Positions 1-8,534 of a stretch of 64,000 bases of DNA are shown in pieces. Numbering within the stretch: the first letter of the stretch is position 1; each line of letters starts with the position of its first letter. The stretch is from Dyadobacter koreensis (GTDB lineage: Bacteria > Bacteroidota > Bacteroidia > Cytophagales > Spirosomataceae). The notes beneath the pieces were generated by a model. The model was given only the letters and a program-made list of their open reading frames with translations, did not search any database and was not told the DNA's origin. Location: NCBI RefSeq assembly GCF_900108855.1, contig NZ_FNXY01000007.1, forward strand, positions 124,001 to 188,000. Reading direction: 5' to 3'. A program made the translations under genes and the position numbers.

Positions 1-1401
1 ACACCAAAAGCCAACTGGATGAATGACCCGAATGGTATGGTGTATCACAATGGCATTTACCATCTTTTCTATCAGTATTACCCCAACGACAAGATATGGG
101 GGCCGATGCACTGGGGACATGCAACAAGTAAGGATATGATCTCATGGAAAGAGCAGCCCATCGCTTTGTACCCGGACAGCCTAGGTTATATTTTTTCCGG
201 AAGTGCGGTTGTGGATAAAAATAACACCGCAGGGTTTGGAAAAGATGCAATGGTAGCCATTTTTACCCATCATGATCCGATACAGGAAAAGCTAAAAACA
301 GGTAAGCATGAAACACAAAGTATTGCATACAGCCTGGACGAGGGCAAAACCTGGACGAAATATAAGGGAAATCCGGTGGTTCAAAATCCGGGCATAAGCG
401 ATTTCAGGGATCCCAAGGTAAGATGGTTTGAAGCCCAGAAAAAATGGATCATGACACTGGCGACCAAAGACCGCATCACATTTTATTCCTCACCTGACCT
501 TAAATCATGGACTCGTGAAAGTGACTTCGGCGCAAACGAAGGCGGACATGGCGGCGTGTGGGAATGTCCGGATCTGTTTCCTATCAAACACGAAGGAAAA
601 GAAATCTGGGTCCTCATTGTGAATATCAATCCTGGTGGCCCTAATAAGGGCTCGGCAGGTCAGTATTTTTTAGGAGATTTTGACGGAAAAACGTTTACTT
701 CTAATTCCAAAGAAACTAAATGGCTGGACTATGGAACGGACAATTATGCGGCCGTTACCTTCGCCAATACCGGTGACCGAAACATTCTGATGGGCTGGAT
801 GAGCAATTGGCAATATGCTAATCAGGTTCCGACTGATCCGTGGCGTAGTGCAAATACGATTGCCCGAGAGCTAGGTCTAAAAACAGTTGGGAAGGAAATT
901 TATTTGACCTCAGTTCCGGTTAAAGAGCTTGATGGATTAAGTTCAACAGGTTTTTCAGTAAAAAATGTTAAGATCAAAAATGAATTGGACCTAACGGACA
1001 AAGCGAACAACAAGTCAGGATTATTCCGATTAGACTTAACGACTGAAAGTACGGCAGACATTTCCATCGTACTGGCTAATGAAGCTGGTAACGAGCTCAT
1101 CGTAGGATACGATAAAGCTGCAAATCAGTACTATGTTGATCGTTCTAAATCAGGTAAAACAGATTTTGAGAAAGGGTTCGGAGAAAAACATCTTGCATCA
1201 CGGTTTGCCCCCGGAACGAAGATTTCGTTAACCCTGGTTGCAGATGTAGCCTCGGTTGAGCTTTTTGCGGACAACGGATTGACGGCGATGACTGACATTT
1301 TCTTTCCTGAAACCCCAATGTCAAAACTTGCTATAAAATCTGTTTCCGGCTTAACAATTCAGTCGATAAAATATACTGTTTTGACACCTTCAATGAAGTG
1401 A
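1..1401 (+). CDS. GH32 glycosidase (levanase/invertase type), N-terminus outside window
   Basis: Hydrolyses beta-fructofuranosyl bonds in fructans or sucrose; probably secreted or periplasmic, but the signal region is off the window. The frame is open from base 1, so the ATG at 19 is internal: it is the Met of the family motif W-M-N-D-P-N-G (bases 16-36), whose Asp is the nucleophile. The transition-state motif F-R-D-P lies near residue 130 and the acid/base motif W-E-C-P-D-L-F near residue 183 (counting from base 19). The last 150 residues match the usual C-terminal beta-sandwich. About 460 residues are visible, so little is missing. The exact substrate cannot be read from sequence. Confidence 0.93.
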   Translation, partial: TPKANWMNDPNGMVYHNGIYHLFYQYYPNDKIWGPMHWGHATSKDMISWKEQPIALYPDSLGYIFSGSAVVDKNNTAGFGKDAMVAIFTHHDPIQEKLKTGKHETQSIAYSLDEGKTWTKYKGNPVVQNPGISDFRDPKVRWFEAQKKWIMTLATKDRITFYSSPDLKSWTRESDFGANEGGHGGVWECPDLFPIKHEGKEIWVLIVNINPGGPNKGSAGQYFLGDFDGKTFTSNSKETKWLDYGTDNYAAVTFANTGDRNILMGWMSNWQYANQVPTDPWRSANTIARELGLKTVGKEIYLTSVPVKELDGLSSTGFSVKNVKIKNELDLTDKANNKSGLFRLDLTTESTADISIVLANEAGNELIVGYDKAANQYYVDRSKSGKTDFEKGFGEKHLASRFAPGTKISLTLVADVASVELFADNGLTAMTDIFFPETPMSKLAIKSVSGLTIQSIKYTVLTPSMK

Positions 1402-1451
1402 TAGTTTCCTGAGGCCTTAATCTTTTAAATTGCAAATTAATGGCAGGAATA

Positions 1452-1495
1452 AAAATGGCAGGAAAGTAGGTTAATTACTTTCCTGCCATTTTTTT
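1452..1495 (+). terminator. Rho-independent terminator after GH32 gene
   Basis: A perfect 17-bp stem (1452-1468 with 1476-1492) with a 7-base loop is followed by a run of T. It begins 51 bases after the GH32 stop codon and ends that transcript. Confidence 0.9.
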
Positions 1496-1514
1496 AGTCC
1501 ACCGACTTCTGTTT

Positions 1515-1965
1515 TTAAAGTTTTAATAAGCCCGGGTTATGGATCATAAAACCATGACAAACCTGAAAGTTATCATTTGAAAATCCGTTAAATGATAACG
1601 ATTTAAACCATGTCAGCTTATCTCCAACGCAGTTATCTATTTCAACACTTCGTTGTTCTCGCAGCTGCAAACTTTTTCGTGAATTAAAGCCAGCCCCGTG
1701 CTGTTGCCTATATTTCCCAAACCGCTCCGTAACTTTGTGTATATCCCTAGCCTCCTGAGCAGATTTACAACAGCGCTCCCAGAAGCGTCCGTGCATTTAC
1801 ACTCCTTGATAGATCACTGATAACCTGCTCATTCATCCTTTTTTGTATAGCCGCTTCGGAAGGTAAACAATTGCTGATTTCTACAAATGTTGCTATAAGA
1901 TACAAGGTTGTAACAGAAGTTCTTATTCGCTCCCCGGGCTTATTATCCTTATTCTCGCTATCCTA
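1515..1965 (-). pseudogene. Possible frameshifted gene remnant
   Basis: Read on the minus strand, protein-like stretches occur in different frames. About 65 codons are open from roughly 1965 to 1773, including S-E-A-A-I-Q-K-R-M-N-E-Q. About 45 codons continue in a second frame, including L-G-N-I-G-N-S-T-G-L-A-L-I-H. A 93-codon frame occupies 1515-1796. No single intact frame covers the region and I do not recognise a family. A decayed gene is the likeliest reading, chance the alternative. The rest of the 1402-2184 gap shows only the terminator and AT-rich sequence. Confidence 0.2.
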
Positions 1966-2184
1966 GCACTGCCCTTTTTAAATGCTGTTTTCGATATGAT
2001 TAATTCGTAAAAGCATTAAAATTTCTGACCACAGAAAAGACCGATCCCCTCCGACTATTAAAAGTTACCATATGCTTTAATGACGCCAGATAAGGAAAAA
2101 TTAATTTCCCGCTCATATCAGCTTTAGACATCAGTACTACCTTCGATTCGAAATAAATAAAATCACTTTTTAAAAAATCGACTC

Positions 2185-2907
2185 ATGAAAAAATTAGCAA
2201 TGGCTGTTCTCGCAATTTCAGCCCTGACGTGCAGCTTTAATGCATTTGCCCAAATACAAGGACCCGTCGCCGGTCCGCCCCTGGCAGGTCCGGCAGGCCC
2301 GGGACCACGTCCGCCTTTGGGTGCTCACGGTTCCAACACACATGGACTTTTAGCAGTAAACACCTTGCAGGGAAAATTTGTAAAACTGCAAGGCAATGAT
2401 GACTTTGTCATAGACGGCTTCTATATACTGAGTTCAGCTGATTCTGTGCTTGTGAAATTTCCTTCTCACATGGGAACACAGGTATCAGCGATCGCGAAAC
2501 AAAATGGACAGGTTACCGTTTCTGGTGTTTATGAAAATGCTGGTCCCGGGCCAAAAGAAATGCGGCTGGTTTCTATGACAGCATCAGGCAAAACGCTTAC
2601 CGAAACGCCGCCTGCCAGCCTTCCCGAGCCTTCTCAACAAAGTGTTGTTACCGGAACAGGAAAAGTCACTTCAGTGCAAACGGATCGTGAGGGGCGAATC
2701 AATGGCCTTTTTGTTGACAACAAAACAATTCTTCGCCTGCCTCCGCATGTGGCCACGCAGCTTGGCAATTCGGCTGCGAAAGGAACATTGATTTCCTTTT
2801 CGGGCAGTGTTAGAGAAAAGCAACAGGGTGAGGTAATGCTTGAAGATTATAAGGTGGTACGATGCAGCACAATCACGGTAAATGGGCAACAGTATCTGGT
2901 AAGATAA
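2185..2907 (+). CDS. Secreted protein with two P-x-H repeat domains (unrecognised family)
   Basis: A 240-residue exported protein of unknown function. Residues 1-22 form a signal peptide ending A-F-A-Q. A Pro/Gly-rich linker follows (about 24-48). Then come two related domains of about 85 residues. The first carries K-F-P-S-H-M-G-T-Q-V (91-100), the second R-L-P-P-H-V-A-T-Q-L (184-193). Each is followed by a beta-strand pattern with V-x-G, resembling small OB-like domains such as DUF5666 (inference). The tail I-T-V-N-G-Q-Q-Y-L-V-R matches the tail of the protein at 4533, which has the same two-copy layout. It is the first gene of a cluster ending in a two-component system, so it may be a sensor partner or a target of that system. 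Confidence 0.8.
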   Translation: MKKLAMAVLAISALTCSFNAFAQIQGPVAGPPLAGPAGPGPRPPLGAHGSNTHGLLAVNTLQGKFVKLQGNDDFVIDGFYILSSADSVLVKFPSHMGTQVSAIAKQNGQVTVSGVYENAGPGPKEMRLVSMTASGKTLTETPPASLPEPSQQSVVTGTGKVTSVQTDREGRINGLFVDNKTILRLPPHVATQLGNSAAKGTLISFSGSVREKQQGEVMLEDYKVVRCSTITVNGQQYLVR

Positions 2908-2956
2908 TTTTTAACAGATCAGGTGGCGGTGCTGCCTGATCTTTCTCCAAACTTTT

Positions 2957-3331
2957 ATGAGCAAATATATTTCGACAATCGGACTTTTGATTCTTTCTAA
3001 CGCCTTCATGACCCTTGCATGGTATGGCCATCTTAAATTTTTCAACAAGGAAGGCGGTCATGCGTCCACCCCTTTATGGATGATTATCCTGCTCAGCTGG
3101 GGACTTGCCTTTTTTGAGTATTGTTTCCAGGTCCCGGCCAACCGGATAGGCTCCTCCGAAATGGGCGGTCCCTTTTCACTTGTCCAGTTAAAAATTATTC
3201 AGGAGGTTATCACGCTTATTGTGTTTATGATTTTTTCTGTGACTGTTTTTAAGAATACGCAATTTACTATTAACCACCTTATCGGCTTCATCTTGCTGAT
3301 TGGGGCGGTATATTTCATTTTTAAGGCATGA
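2957..3331 (+). CDS. DUF486 (DMT-type) small membrane protein
   Basis: A 124-residue inner-membrane protein of the DUF486 family, part of the drug/metabolite transporter superfamily. It has four hydrophobic segments (about 5-25, 40-58, 76-98, 103-123). The conserved loop F-F-E-Y-C-F-Q-V-P-A-N-R (about 52-63) and the following G-S-S-E-M-G-G-P-F-S are typical of the family. Its transported substrate is unknown in the family. The stop codon overlaps the start of the next gene as ATGA, so the two membrane proteins are probably translated together. It begins 49 bases after the secreted P-x-H protein. Confidence 0.85.
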   Translation: MSKYISTIGLLILSNAFMTLAWYGHLKFFNKEGGHASTPLWMIILLSWGLAFFEYCFQVPANRIGSSEMGGPFSLVQLKIIQEVITLIVFMIFSVTVFKNTQFTINHLIGFILLIGAVYFIFKA

Positions 3332-4536
3332 ACAGCGGATTAAAAGCCCGGTCGCTGAGAGGACTGGATTTCATAAACTTTACCCTGGCCGACGTCCGCG
3401 ATGGTATCGGACCTTTCCTAGGCATTTACCTGCTTTCTTCTCAGCACTGGAATTTGAAGGATATTGGTCTGGCCACATCGATCGCAACTTTCGCTGGTGT
3501 TATGGTGCAAACGCCGGCAGGCGCTTTTGTAGACCGACTAAAAAATAAAAAAATCATCGTTGCGATTGCCAGTCTTCTAATCGGTTTCGGCACGCTGATT
3601 ATTTTGATTCAGCCCAGTTTGACAGTGGTTATTATCAGCCAGGTGGTCGTCGGTATAGCGGCTACTTTCATAGCGCCGTCGATCGCCGCGATGACCCTGG
3701 GACTAGTTGGATATAAAAGGCTCGAAAAGCGCACCGGACGGAATGAAATGTTCAATCATGGAGGAAACGTCACATCGGCCGTTCTTTCGGGTTTGATTGG
3801 ATACTACATTGGATTGAAGGGAATCTTCATATTTACATTACTATTATCGCTGGCAAGTGTATTTTTTCTCCGTTTTATCGACAATGACCAGATCGATTAT
3901 CAACTTTCCCGCGGCAGTCTTTCACAAGACAAAAAAGATATCACCAGCTCCTGGACAGGAATTATTTCAAATCCGCTGTTTCTGATTTTTACGGCGTGCT
4001 GCGTGCTTTATCATTTTGCCAATGCGGCAATGCTGCCTCTGGCTGGTCAGTACATCGTCTCCGAAAACAAGGTAAATGCCTCTGTTTACATGTCAGCCTG
4101 CATTGTAATCGCACAGCTGATCATGGTTCCTACGGCAGCCTGGTGCAGCGCAAAATCTACCCGGGGAAGAAAATCGCTGATGCTGCTTTGCTTTGCCGCA
4201 TTACCGATTCGCGGCCTGCTTTACACGCTAAGTCCTAATCCATACTTTATAACCTCTGTTCAGATTCTGGATGGCTTTTCGGCCGGTATTTTCGGAGTGG
4301 TAAGCATATTGATCATCGCCGATCTCACAAAGGGTTCAGGTCATTTTAATTTAGCGAATGGTATCCTGATTACTGCAGTAGGACTTGGCGCTTCGCTCAG
4401 TAATCTTGCAGGTGGTTATATTGCCAATTTATTTTCCTTCCGGTACGCTTTTTTGTTTCTTAGTGCCGTGGCAGCTTTGGCCTTTATCATCTGTCTGATT
4501 TTTATGAAGGAAACCTACGAGCCGGACGCAAGGTGA
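3328..4536 (+). CDS. Major facilitator superfamily transporter
   Basis: A 402-residue permease with about 12 membrane segments, the standard MFS size. The loop between helices 2 and 3 has the MFS signature form (A-F-V-D-R-L-K-N-K-K, about 67-76). The second half begins after a polar loop near residue 205. The sequence suggests an exporter-like MFS but does not show the substrate. Its start overlaps the DUF486 stop by 4 bases (ATGA). Its stop overlaps the GTG start of the next gene by 4 bases (GTGA). It is therefore the centre of a translationally coupled unit. Confidence 0.88.
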   Translation: MNSGLKARSLRGLDFINFTLADVRDGIGPFLGIYLLSSQHWNLKDIGLATSIATFAGVMVQTPAGAFVDRLKNKKIIVAIASLLIGFGTLIILIQPSLTVVIISQVVVGIAATFIAPSIAAMTLGLVGYKRLEKRTGRNEMFNHGGNVTSAVLSGLIGYYIGLKGIFIFTLLLSLASVFFLRFIDNDQIDYQLSRGSLSQDKKDITSSWTGIISNPLFLIFTACCVLYHFANAAMLPLAGQYIVSENKVNASVYMSACIVIAQLIMVPTAAWCSAKSTRGRKSLMLLCFAALPIRGLLYTLSPNPYFITSVQILDGFSAGIFGVVSILIIADLTKGSGHFNLANGILITAVGLGASLSNLAGGYIANLFSFRYAFLFLSAVAALAFIICLIFMKETYEPDAR

Positions 4537-5228
4537 AAAGAAAATTTTCGAAATTGAAGGCATTACTTCTGTTGCTGATCATCCTGGCAGCAGGAGCACT
4601 TTTATACCAGTCAAAGCAGAAACGAACCCATTCTTTCGTCGCAAATCCTATTGATAACGGTCCCCGGGAAACGTACGAACTTAATGGACAGGTACTGCAA
4701 TACGGGAGTAACCATGATGGAGATATTGATAAAATACTTCTTCTTACAGCCAAGGAAAAAATTTGGCTTCATTTTCCGCCGCATACCGCTCGGCAAGTCA
4801 CTGGCGCAGCACAGCTTAACAGTACCATTGAGGCGATTGTCGAAAAAAAACCGCATGCCCCTCATGATCCTGAAAGCGTTTATGAGTTAAAATATTTAAG
4901 CACCAGGCAGTCTCAACATCAGATTGACCTGACAAAGCTGCCTGCGCCGGTTCCCAGAAAAGGAATTGAAGTAGAACTCACAGGAAACCCTCCCTACAAA
5001 TTCGGCTACGAAAAAGAAGAACAGAGCGTTCTGTTTCTTTCAGGCCGAACAGTACTTTTTCCAGCACACATGGCACGTGAATTATTTCCGTTAATGAGAA
5101 AAGCAAAAATGATTCTGGTGAAAGGCTATATGCGTGATACAGCCGAAGGCTTTGTTACAGCTTCGGGCCGCGCTGCCGTTAAGCCTGGCACAATTCAAAT
5201 TGACAGTATTACTTATAAAATTCGTTAA
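4533..5228 (+). CDS. Membrane-anchored paralogue of the P-x-H repeat protein
   Basis: A 231-residue protein of unknown function. One hydrophobic segment (about 8-25, L-L-L-L-L-I-I-L-A-A) anchors it, and the rest should face the periplasm. It repeats the two-domain plan of the 2185-2907 protein, with H-F-P-P-H-T-A-R-Q-V at 80-89, L-F-P-A-H-M-A-R-E-L at 175-184, and the tail I-Q-I-D-S-I-T-Y-K-I-R. The GTG start at 4533 overlaps the MFS stop. No closer start fits the overlap and the anchor. The pairing of one secreted and one anchored copy around two transporters suggests a joint job in the envelope (inference). Confidence 0.8.
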   Translation: MKRKFSKLKALLLLLIILAAGALLYQSKQKRTHSFVANPIDNGPRETYELNGQVLQYGSNHDGDIDKILLLTAKEKIWLHFPPHTARQVTGAAQLNSTIEAIVEKKPHAPHDPESVYELKYLSTRQSQHQIDLTKLPAPVPRKGIEVELTGNPPYKFGYEKEEQSVLFLSGRTVLFPAHMARELFPLMRKAKMILVKGYMRDTAEGFVTASGRAAVKPGTIQIDSITYKIR

Positions 5229-5260
5229 CAACAATTATTTGCCCAACGCAGTCAGCCAAG

Positions 5261-5944
5261 ATGAAAATATTAGTCGTTGAAGATGAGAATAAACTGGCCG
5301 GATTTATACAGCAGGGCCTTCATCAGGCAGGGTATATCGTTCAGCATTCAGATAATGGTTCTGAAGCGTTACGCAAGGCGGCGTCTGAAACTTTTGACCT
5401 GATCCTTCTGGATCTTATGTTGCCGGGCATGAACGGCATCGAGGTTTTAAAAAACCTTCGCGCCTTTAAGATCCTGAGTCCCGTAATTATTGTCAGTGCA
5501 TTGAGCGGGACTTCCCAAGTCGTGGAAGGACTGGATCTGGGCGCGGTTGATTATATCAAAAAACCATTTGAATGGGAAGAATTGCTTGCCCGTATCAGGA
5601 TACTGCAACGGAAAATTTTTACGGCAGAAACCACCAGAATACGTGTAGAGGATCTGGTTATTGATCTGATGACTCGTCAGGTGGTGCGTGGAAACCAACA
5701 AATTCTGCTGACAGCGAAGGAGTTTGCTCTGCTTGAATATTTGATCCGAAATACAAACAGGGTTGTAAGTAAAAATCAGATTCTCGAAAATGTCTGGAAT
5801 ATGAGTTTTGACCCGGAAAGTAATGTCGTGGAAGTTTTTATGTATCAGCTTCGGAAGAAGGTCGATAAAGATTTTGATAAACCACTGATTGAAACTGTTA
5901 TCGGTGTAGGCTACAAATTATCAGGTACAAAATCTTCTTTGTGA
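5261..5944 (+). CDS. OmpR-family response regulator
   Basis: A 227-residue two-component DNA-binding regulator. The receiver domain (1-120) has the acidic pair E-D near residue 7-8, the phosphorylated Asp at 51 (L-L-D-L-M-L-P) and Lys in I-K-K-P-F (100-103). The winged-helix output domain follows (about 130-222), with L-T-A-K-E-F-A-L-L-E-Y and G-V-G-Y-K-L. It closely resembles CusR/CopR-type metal-response regulators, but that alone does not fix the signal. Its stop overlaps the GTG start of the kinase gene, and it lies 32 bases after the anchored P-x-H gene. Confidence 0.95.
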   Translation: MKILVVEDENKLAGFIQQGLHQAGYIVQHSDNGSEALRKAASETFDLILLDLMLPGMNGIEVLKNLRAFKILSPVIIVSALSGTSQVVEGLDLGAVDYIKKPFEWEELLARIRILQRKIFTAETTRIRVEDLVIDLMTRQVVRGNQQILLTAKEFALLEYLIRNTNRVVSKNQILENVWNMSFDPESNVVEVFMYQLRKKVDKDFDKPLIETVIGVGYKLSGTKSSL

Positions 5945-7263
5945 AAACGGCCGCTCCCTACCCTTTCTATACAAGTCTAAGGTTTAGGTTCGGCCTGATC
6001 TTTGGCCTGCTATTTCTTTGCTTTCTTTTGGCAACCGGGGTACTTCTTTATTCTTTCGTAAAAGGCCAGTTCGAAAAAAGTTTTGCAAAACGGTTGCAAA
6101 CCCAGGCAAGCCTTATACTTCAGGAAACTGAAATCAATCCTTTAACTGTTCCGCTACCTGCTGCCGGCGAGTTTTTCAGACTTATCTATCAAGCCAACGC
6201 TCAACAGGACACACTCTTTGACAATGTGCCTGAATTCTTTGAAAAGAAAAAAGATGAGACAGATCCTGAGCTGTGGCGGTATAAATACATGAGTCGTGCG
6301 CTCGAAACAGGTGGCTTCATCCGTATCTTATATTTACTTCCTGCTCAGGAGCTTACCAGCGATATCAATCAGGTAAAGCTTATCCTATTTCTCTACTTCC
6401 CGCTTTCATTTCTGGCGGCATTGATTGCTGGATATTTTCTTTCAGGATTCCTGCTTCGTCCGATCGAAGAGATCGTCAAAAAAGCAAATGATATCAGTCT
6501 TCAAAATCAAATAAATCTGCTTGAAACGCCTTCTGTCCGAGATGAGCTTCATAAATTGACTGACTCGTTAAATCAAATGCTGAGCAGAATAAAGACTCAA
6601 GCCCGGAACCAGAATGCTTTTTTTGCTTCGGCCTCACACGAACTCAGAACACCGCTCAGCGTGATGCTGACTGAACTGCAGGTTCTTGAAAAAAAAGGGC
6701 TTTCACCTGAAATTAAATTGATTGTCGAAAATCAGATCGTAGAAGTCCAGCGCCTTAATAAACTTGTCAATGATTTTTTAATGATGAGCCAAATTAAATC
6801 CGGCGCGTTAGGTTTAACCAAAACATCAGTCAATCTTCCTGAACTCACCTTTGAAATTTTAAATCGCCTTAGCTCCACGGCTGAGTTGAAAAACCAAACA
6901 TTCAAGGTCCGGATAACTCCGGAGAGCGGTTTTTTTGAAATTCAAAACGACCCCTCGCATCTGGTTACAATACTTATAAACTTAGTTGGCAATGCCATAA
7001 AACATGGCCAGCGACACTCGGCAATAGATATCTGGATACTGGATAATTCAGATAATGTGGCTTTAGAAATCAGGAATCTATCCGGTTCAAAAATTATCAA
7101 TCCGGAATTAATTACCGATGATTTTACAAAACAGGATTTACAAGGCGATGGTTTCGGGCTGGGTCTCTGGATTGTAAGTCATCTGGCAGAAAGTATCGGG
7201 GTAAAATTTCAAATCGTCTATGAGTATCCCGAATTTACCGCAATACTTAATTTTAAAAGGTAA
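5941..7263 (+). CDS. Sensor histidine kinase (HAMP, HisKA, HATPase_c)
   Basis: A 440-residue membrane kinase, partner of the regulator just upstream (4-base GTGA overlap). Two membrane helices (about 18-40 and 146-170) bracket a periplasmic sensor of about 105 residues. A HAMP linker follows (170-220). The H-box S-A-S-H-E-L-R-T-P puts the phosphorylated His at 233. The N-box (L-I-N-L-V-G-N-A-I-K-H) and the G-box G-D-G-F-G-L-G-L-W-I-V complete the ATPase. The sensor has no recognisable metal motif, so the signal is unknown. By position it should respond to whatever the P-x-H proteins and transporters handle. Confidence 0.95.
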   Translation: MKTAAPYPFYTSLRFRFGLIFGLLFLCFLLATGVLLYSFVKGQFEKSFAKRLQTQASLILQETEINPLTVPLPAAGEFFRLIYQANAQQDTLFDNVPEFFEKKKDETDPELWRYKYMSRALETGGFIRILYLLPAQELTSDINQVKLILFLYFPLSFLAALIAGYFLSGFLLRPIEEIVKKANDISLQNQINLLETPSVRDELHKLTDSLNQMLSRIKTQARNQNAFFASASHELRTPLSVMLTELQVLEKKGLSPEIKLIVENQIVEVQRLNKLVNDFLMMSQIKSGALGLTKTSVNLPELTFEILNRLSSTAELKNQTFKVRITPESGFFEIQNDPSHLVTILINLVGNAIKHGQRHSAIDIWILDNSDNVALEIRNLSGSKIINPELITDDFTKQDLQGDGFGLGLWIVSHLAESIGVKFQIVYEYPEFTAILNFKR

Positions 7264-7534
7264 TACTATTATCCGCAGTCTTAGAAAAGCTATCTGAACG
7301 AATTAGTAAACTGGTTTATTTAGCTGGCTTCCCTTATCATGACCAATCGTTGCTCGACATCGCGTTAACCTATACAAACTTCCCCGCTTAGTTCCACTTT
7401 GATGCATCAGGTCATTTAAAATCATGATACCAGTCATTATACCGGGGTTCATTTATGCCGAAATTTGTTATGTACCCGGGCTGAGTTGAACTTCATTTTG
7501 AAGTGCAAAGCCTAAAAGCAACTGAAACAGGATT

Positions 7535-7990
7535 ATGAAAAACAAATGGATGATTGTCGCACTTGGCTTATTACTTTCAGTACAGTTATCTGCACAGGTC
7601 GTATCAAAAGACTCAATCAGCACCTTGAATGAGCAAAAACATGCGCTTAAAATAGGTAAAGATCTTAATGAGCAGAAAATTAAACTGACCAAACTTGAAA
7701 ATCAGCTAGCGGTTAAAACCCGGCTAGTCGATAAAACAGCTGAACAGGCTCAAATTTCAGCAGATAAAAATGGGACTGCCGCCGACAGATTAACTGAGGA
7801 TGCCCAAGATAAGAAAAAAGCGAGCAGAGCAAATAACTCAGCCAGACACGCTCAGCATGATGCAAAAAAAGCAAGAAAAGCTTATGATGATCTCGAAAAC
7901 CTGAATAAAGATATAGAGTCGTTAAAATCCAAAATTGCAGACGATGAAATAAAACTGGCAGCAATACCGGGTTATCCATTTTCTAACTAA
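7535..7990 (+). CDS. Secreted coiled-coil protein, hypothetical
   Basis: A 151-residue exported protein with no recognised domain. Residues 1-20 form a signal peptide (cut near L-S-A-Q). Almost all the rest is Lys/Glu/Ala/Gln-rich helix with heptad spacing (about 30-140), for example L-E-N-L-N-K-D-I-E-S-L-K. It should form a periplasmic coiled coil. The 271-base gap after the kinase gene shows no gene. A small gene follows within 13 bases and may be co-transcribed. The gene is convincing by signal peptide and composition, but its function is unknown. Confidence 0.75.
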   Translation: MKNKWMIVALGLLLSVQLSAQVVSKDSISTLNEQKHALKIGKDLNEQKIKLTKLENQLAVKTRLVDKTAEQAQISADKNGTAADRLTEDAQDKKKASRANNSARHAQHDAKKARKAYDDLENLNKDIESLKSKIADDEIKLAAIPGYPFSN

Positions 7991-8003
7991 ACCATTGATC
8001 CAT

Positions 8004-8273
8004 ATGAATATAGAAAAGAGATTTCTGTTTCGAAACGGGAGAATTGTAAGTGTAACAAGAGCTCCAACCAAAACAATGGAAGTATTAACCCCATCAGGCC
8101 TTGACGTTTCCGTGAAAGAACCTCTTGATGAGTTTTTTCATGCACCAATAGGGCAAGCGCATCCAAAATACTGGAAACTTAAATCACTGGATCCAAATCA
8201 ACAGCGCATGCTTCAATTAAAATATAGTGGCCTGAACAAGACAGAAATAGGTATCGCGGTAGCTGACCTGTAG
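8004..8273 (+). CDS. Small conserved-looking hypothetical protein
   Basis: An 89-residue soluble protein that I do not recognise. The frame is open from a TTG at 7995, but the ATG at 8004 is the likelier start. It has no signal peptide or membrane segment. The middle is polar with a P-L-D-E-F-F-H motif. The end, L-K-Y-S-G-L-N-K-T-E-I-G-I-A, looks like a helix-turn-helix fragment. It follows the coiled-coil gene by 13 bases. Confidence 0.55.
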   Translation: MNIEKRFLFRNGRIVSVTRAPTKTMEVLTPSGLDVSVKEPLDEFFHAPIGQAHPKYWKLKSLDPNQQRMLQLKYSGLNKTEIGIAVADL

Positions 8274-8364
8274 TCGCAACGATTATTACAGGCCCACTTC
8301 ACCGTTTTAAAATCCCGGAAATTTCATTGTAACCTGGAGCATCAGAAAAATTAGATAAATTTTT

Positions 8365-8400
8365 AAACCTGTGTTTTATGCAAGAAACACAGGTTTTCAT
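8365..8400 (+). terminator. Hairpin terminator candidate
   Basis: A perfect 12-bp stem (8365-8376 with 8385-8396) with an 8-base loop is flanked by T on one side and A on the other. It could stop transcription in either direction between the small gene at 8004 and the amylase-type gene. Confidence 0.6.
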
Positions 8401-8534
8401 GTAACGACTGTAATAACAAAGCGAGCCACCTTTGCACTTTCCAAAACATTGTATCAGGCTGCCCAAACAAATTTCATCGAACATGTTACATGAAGAGAAT
8501 TCTGATAATGTTTAAAATCTTTTGAAAATAGACT

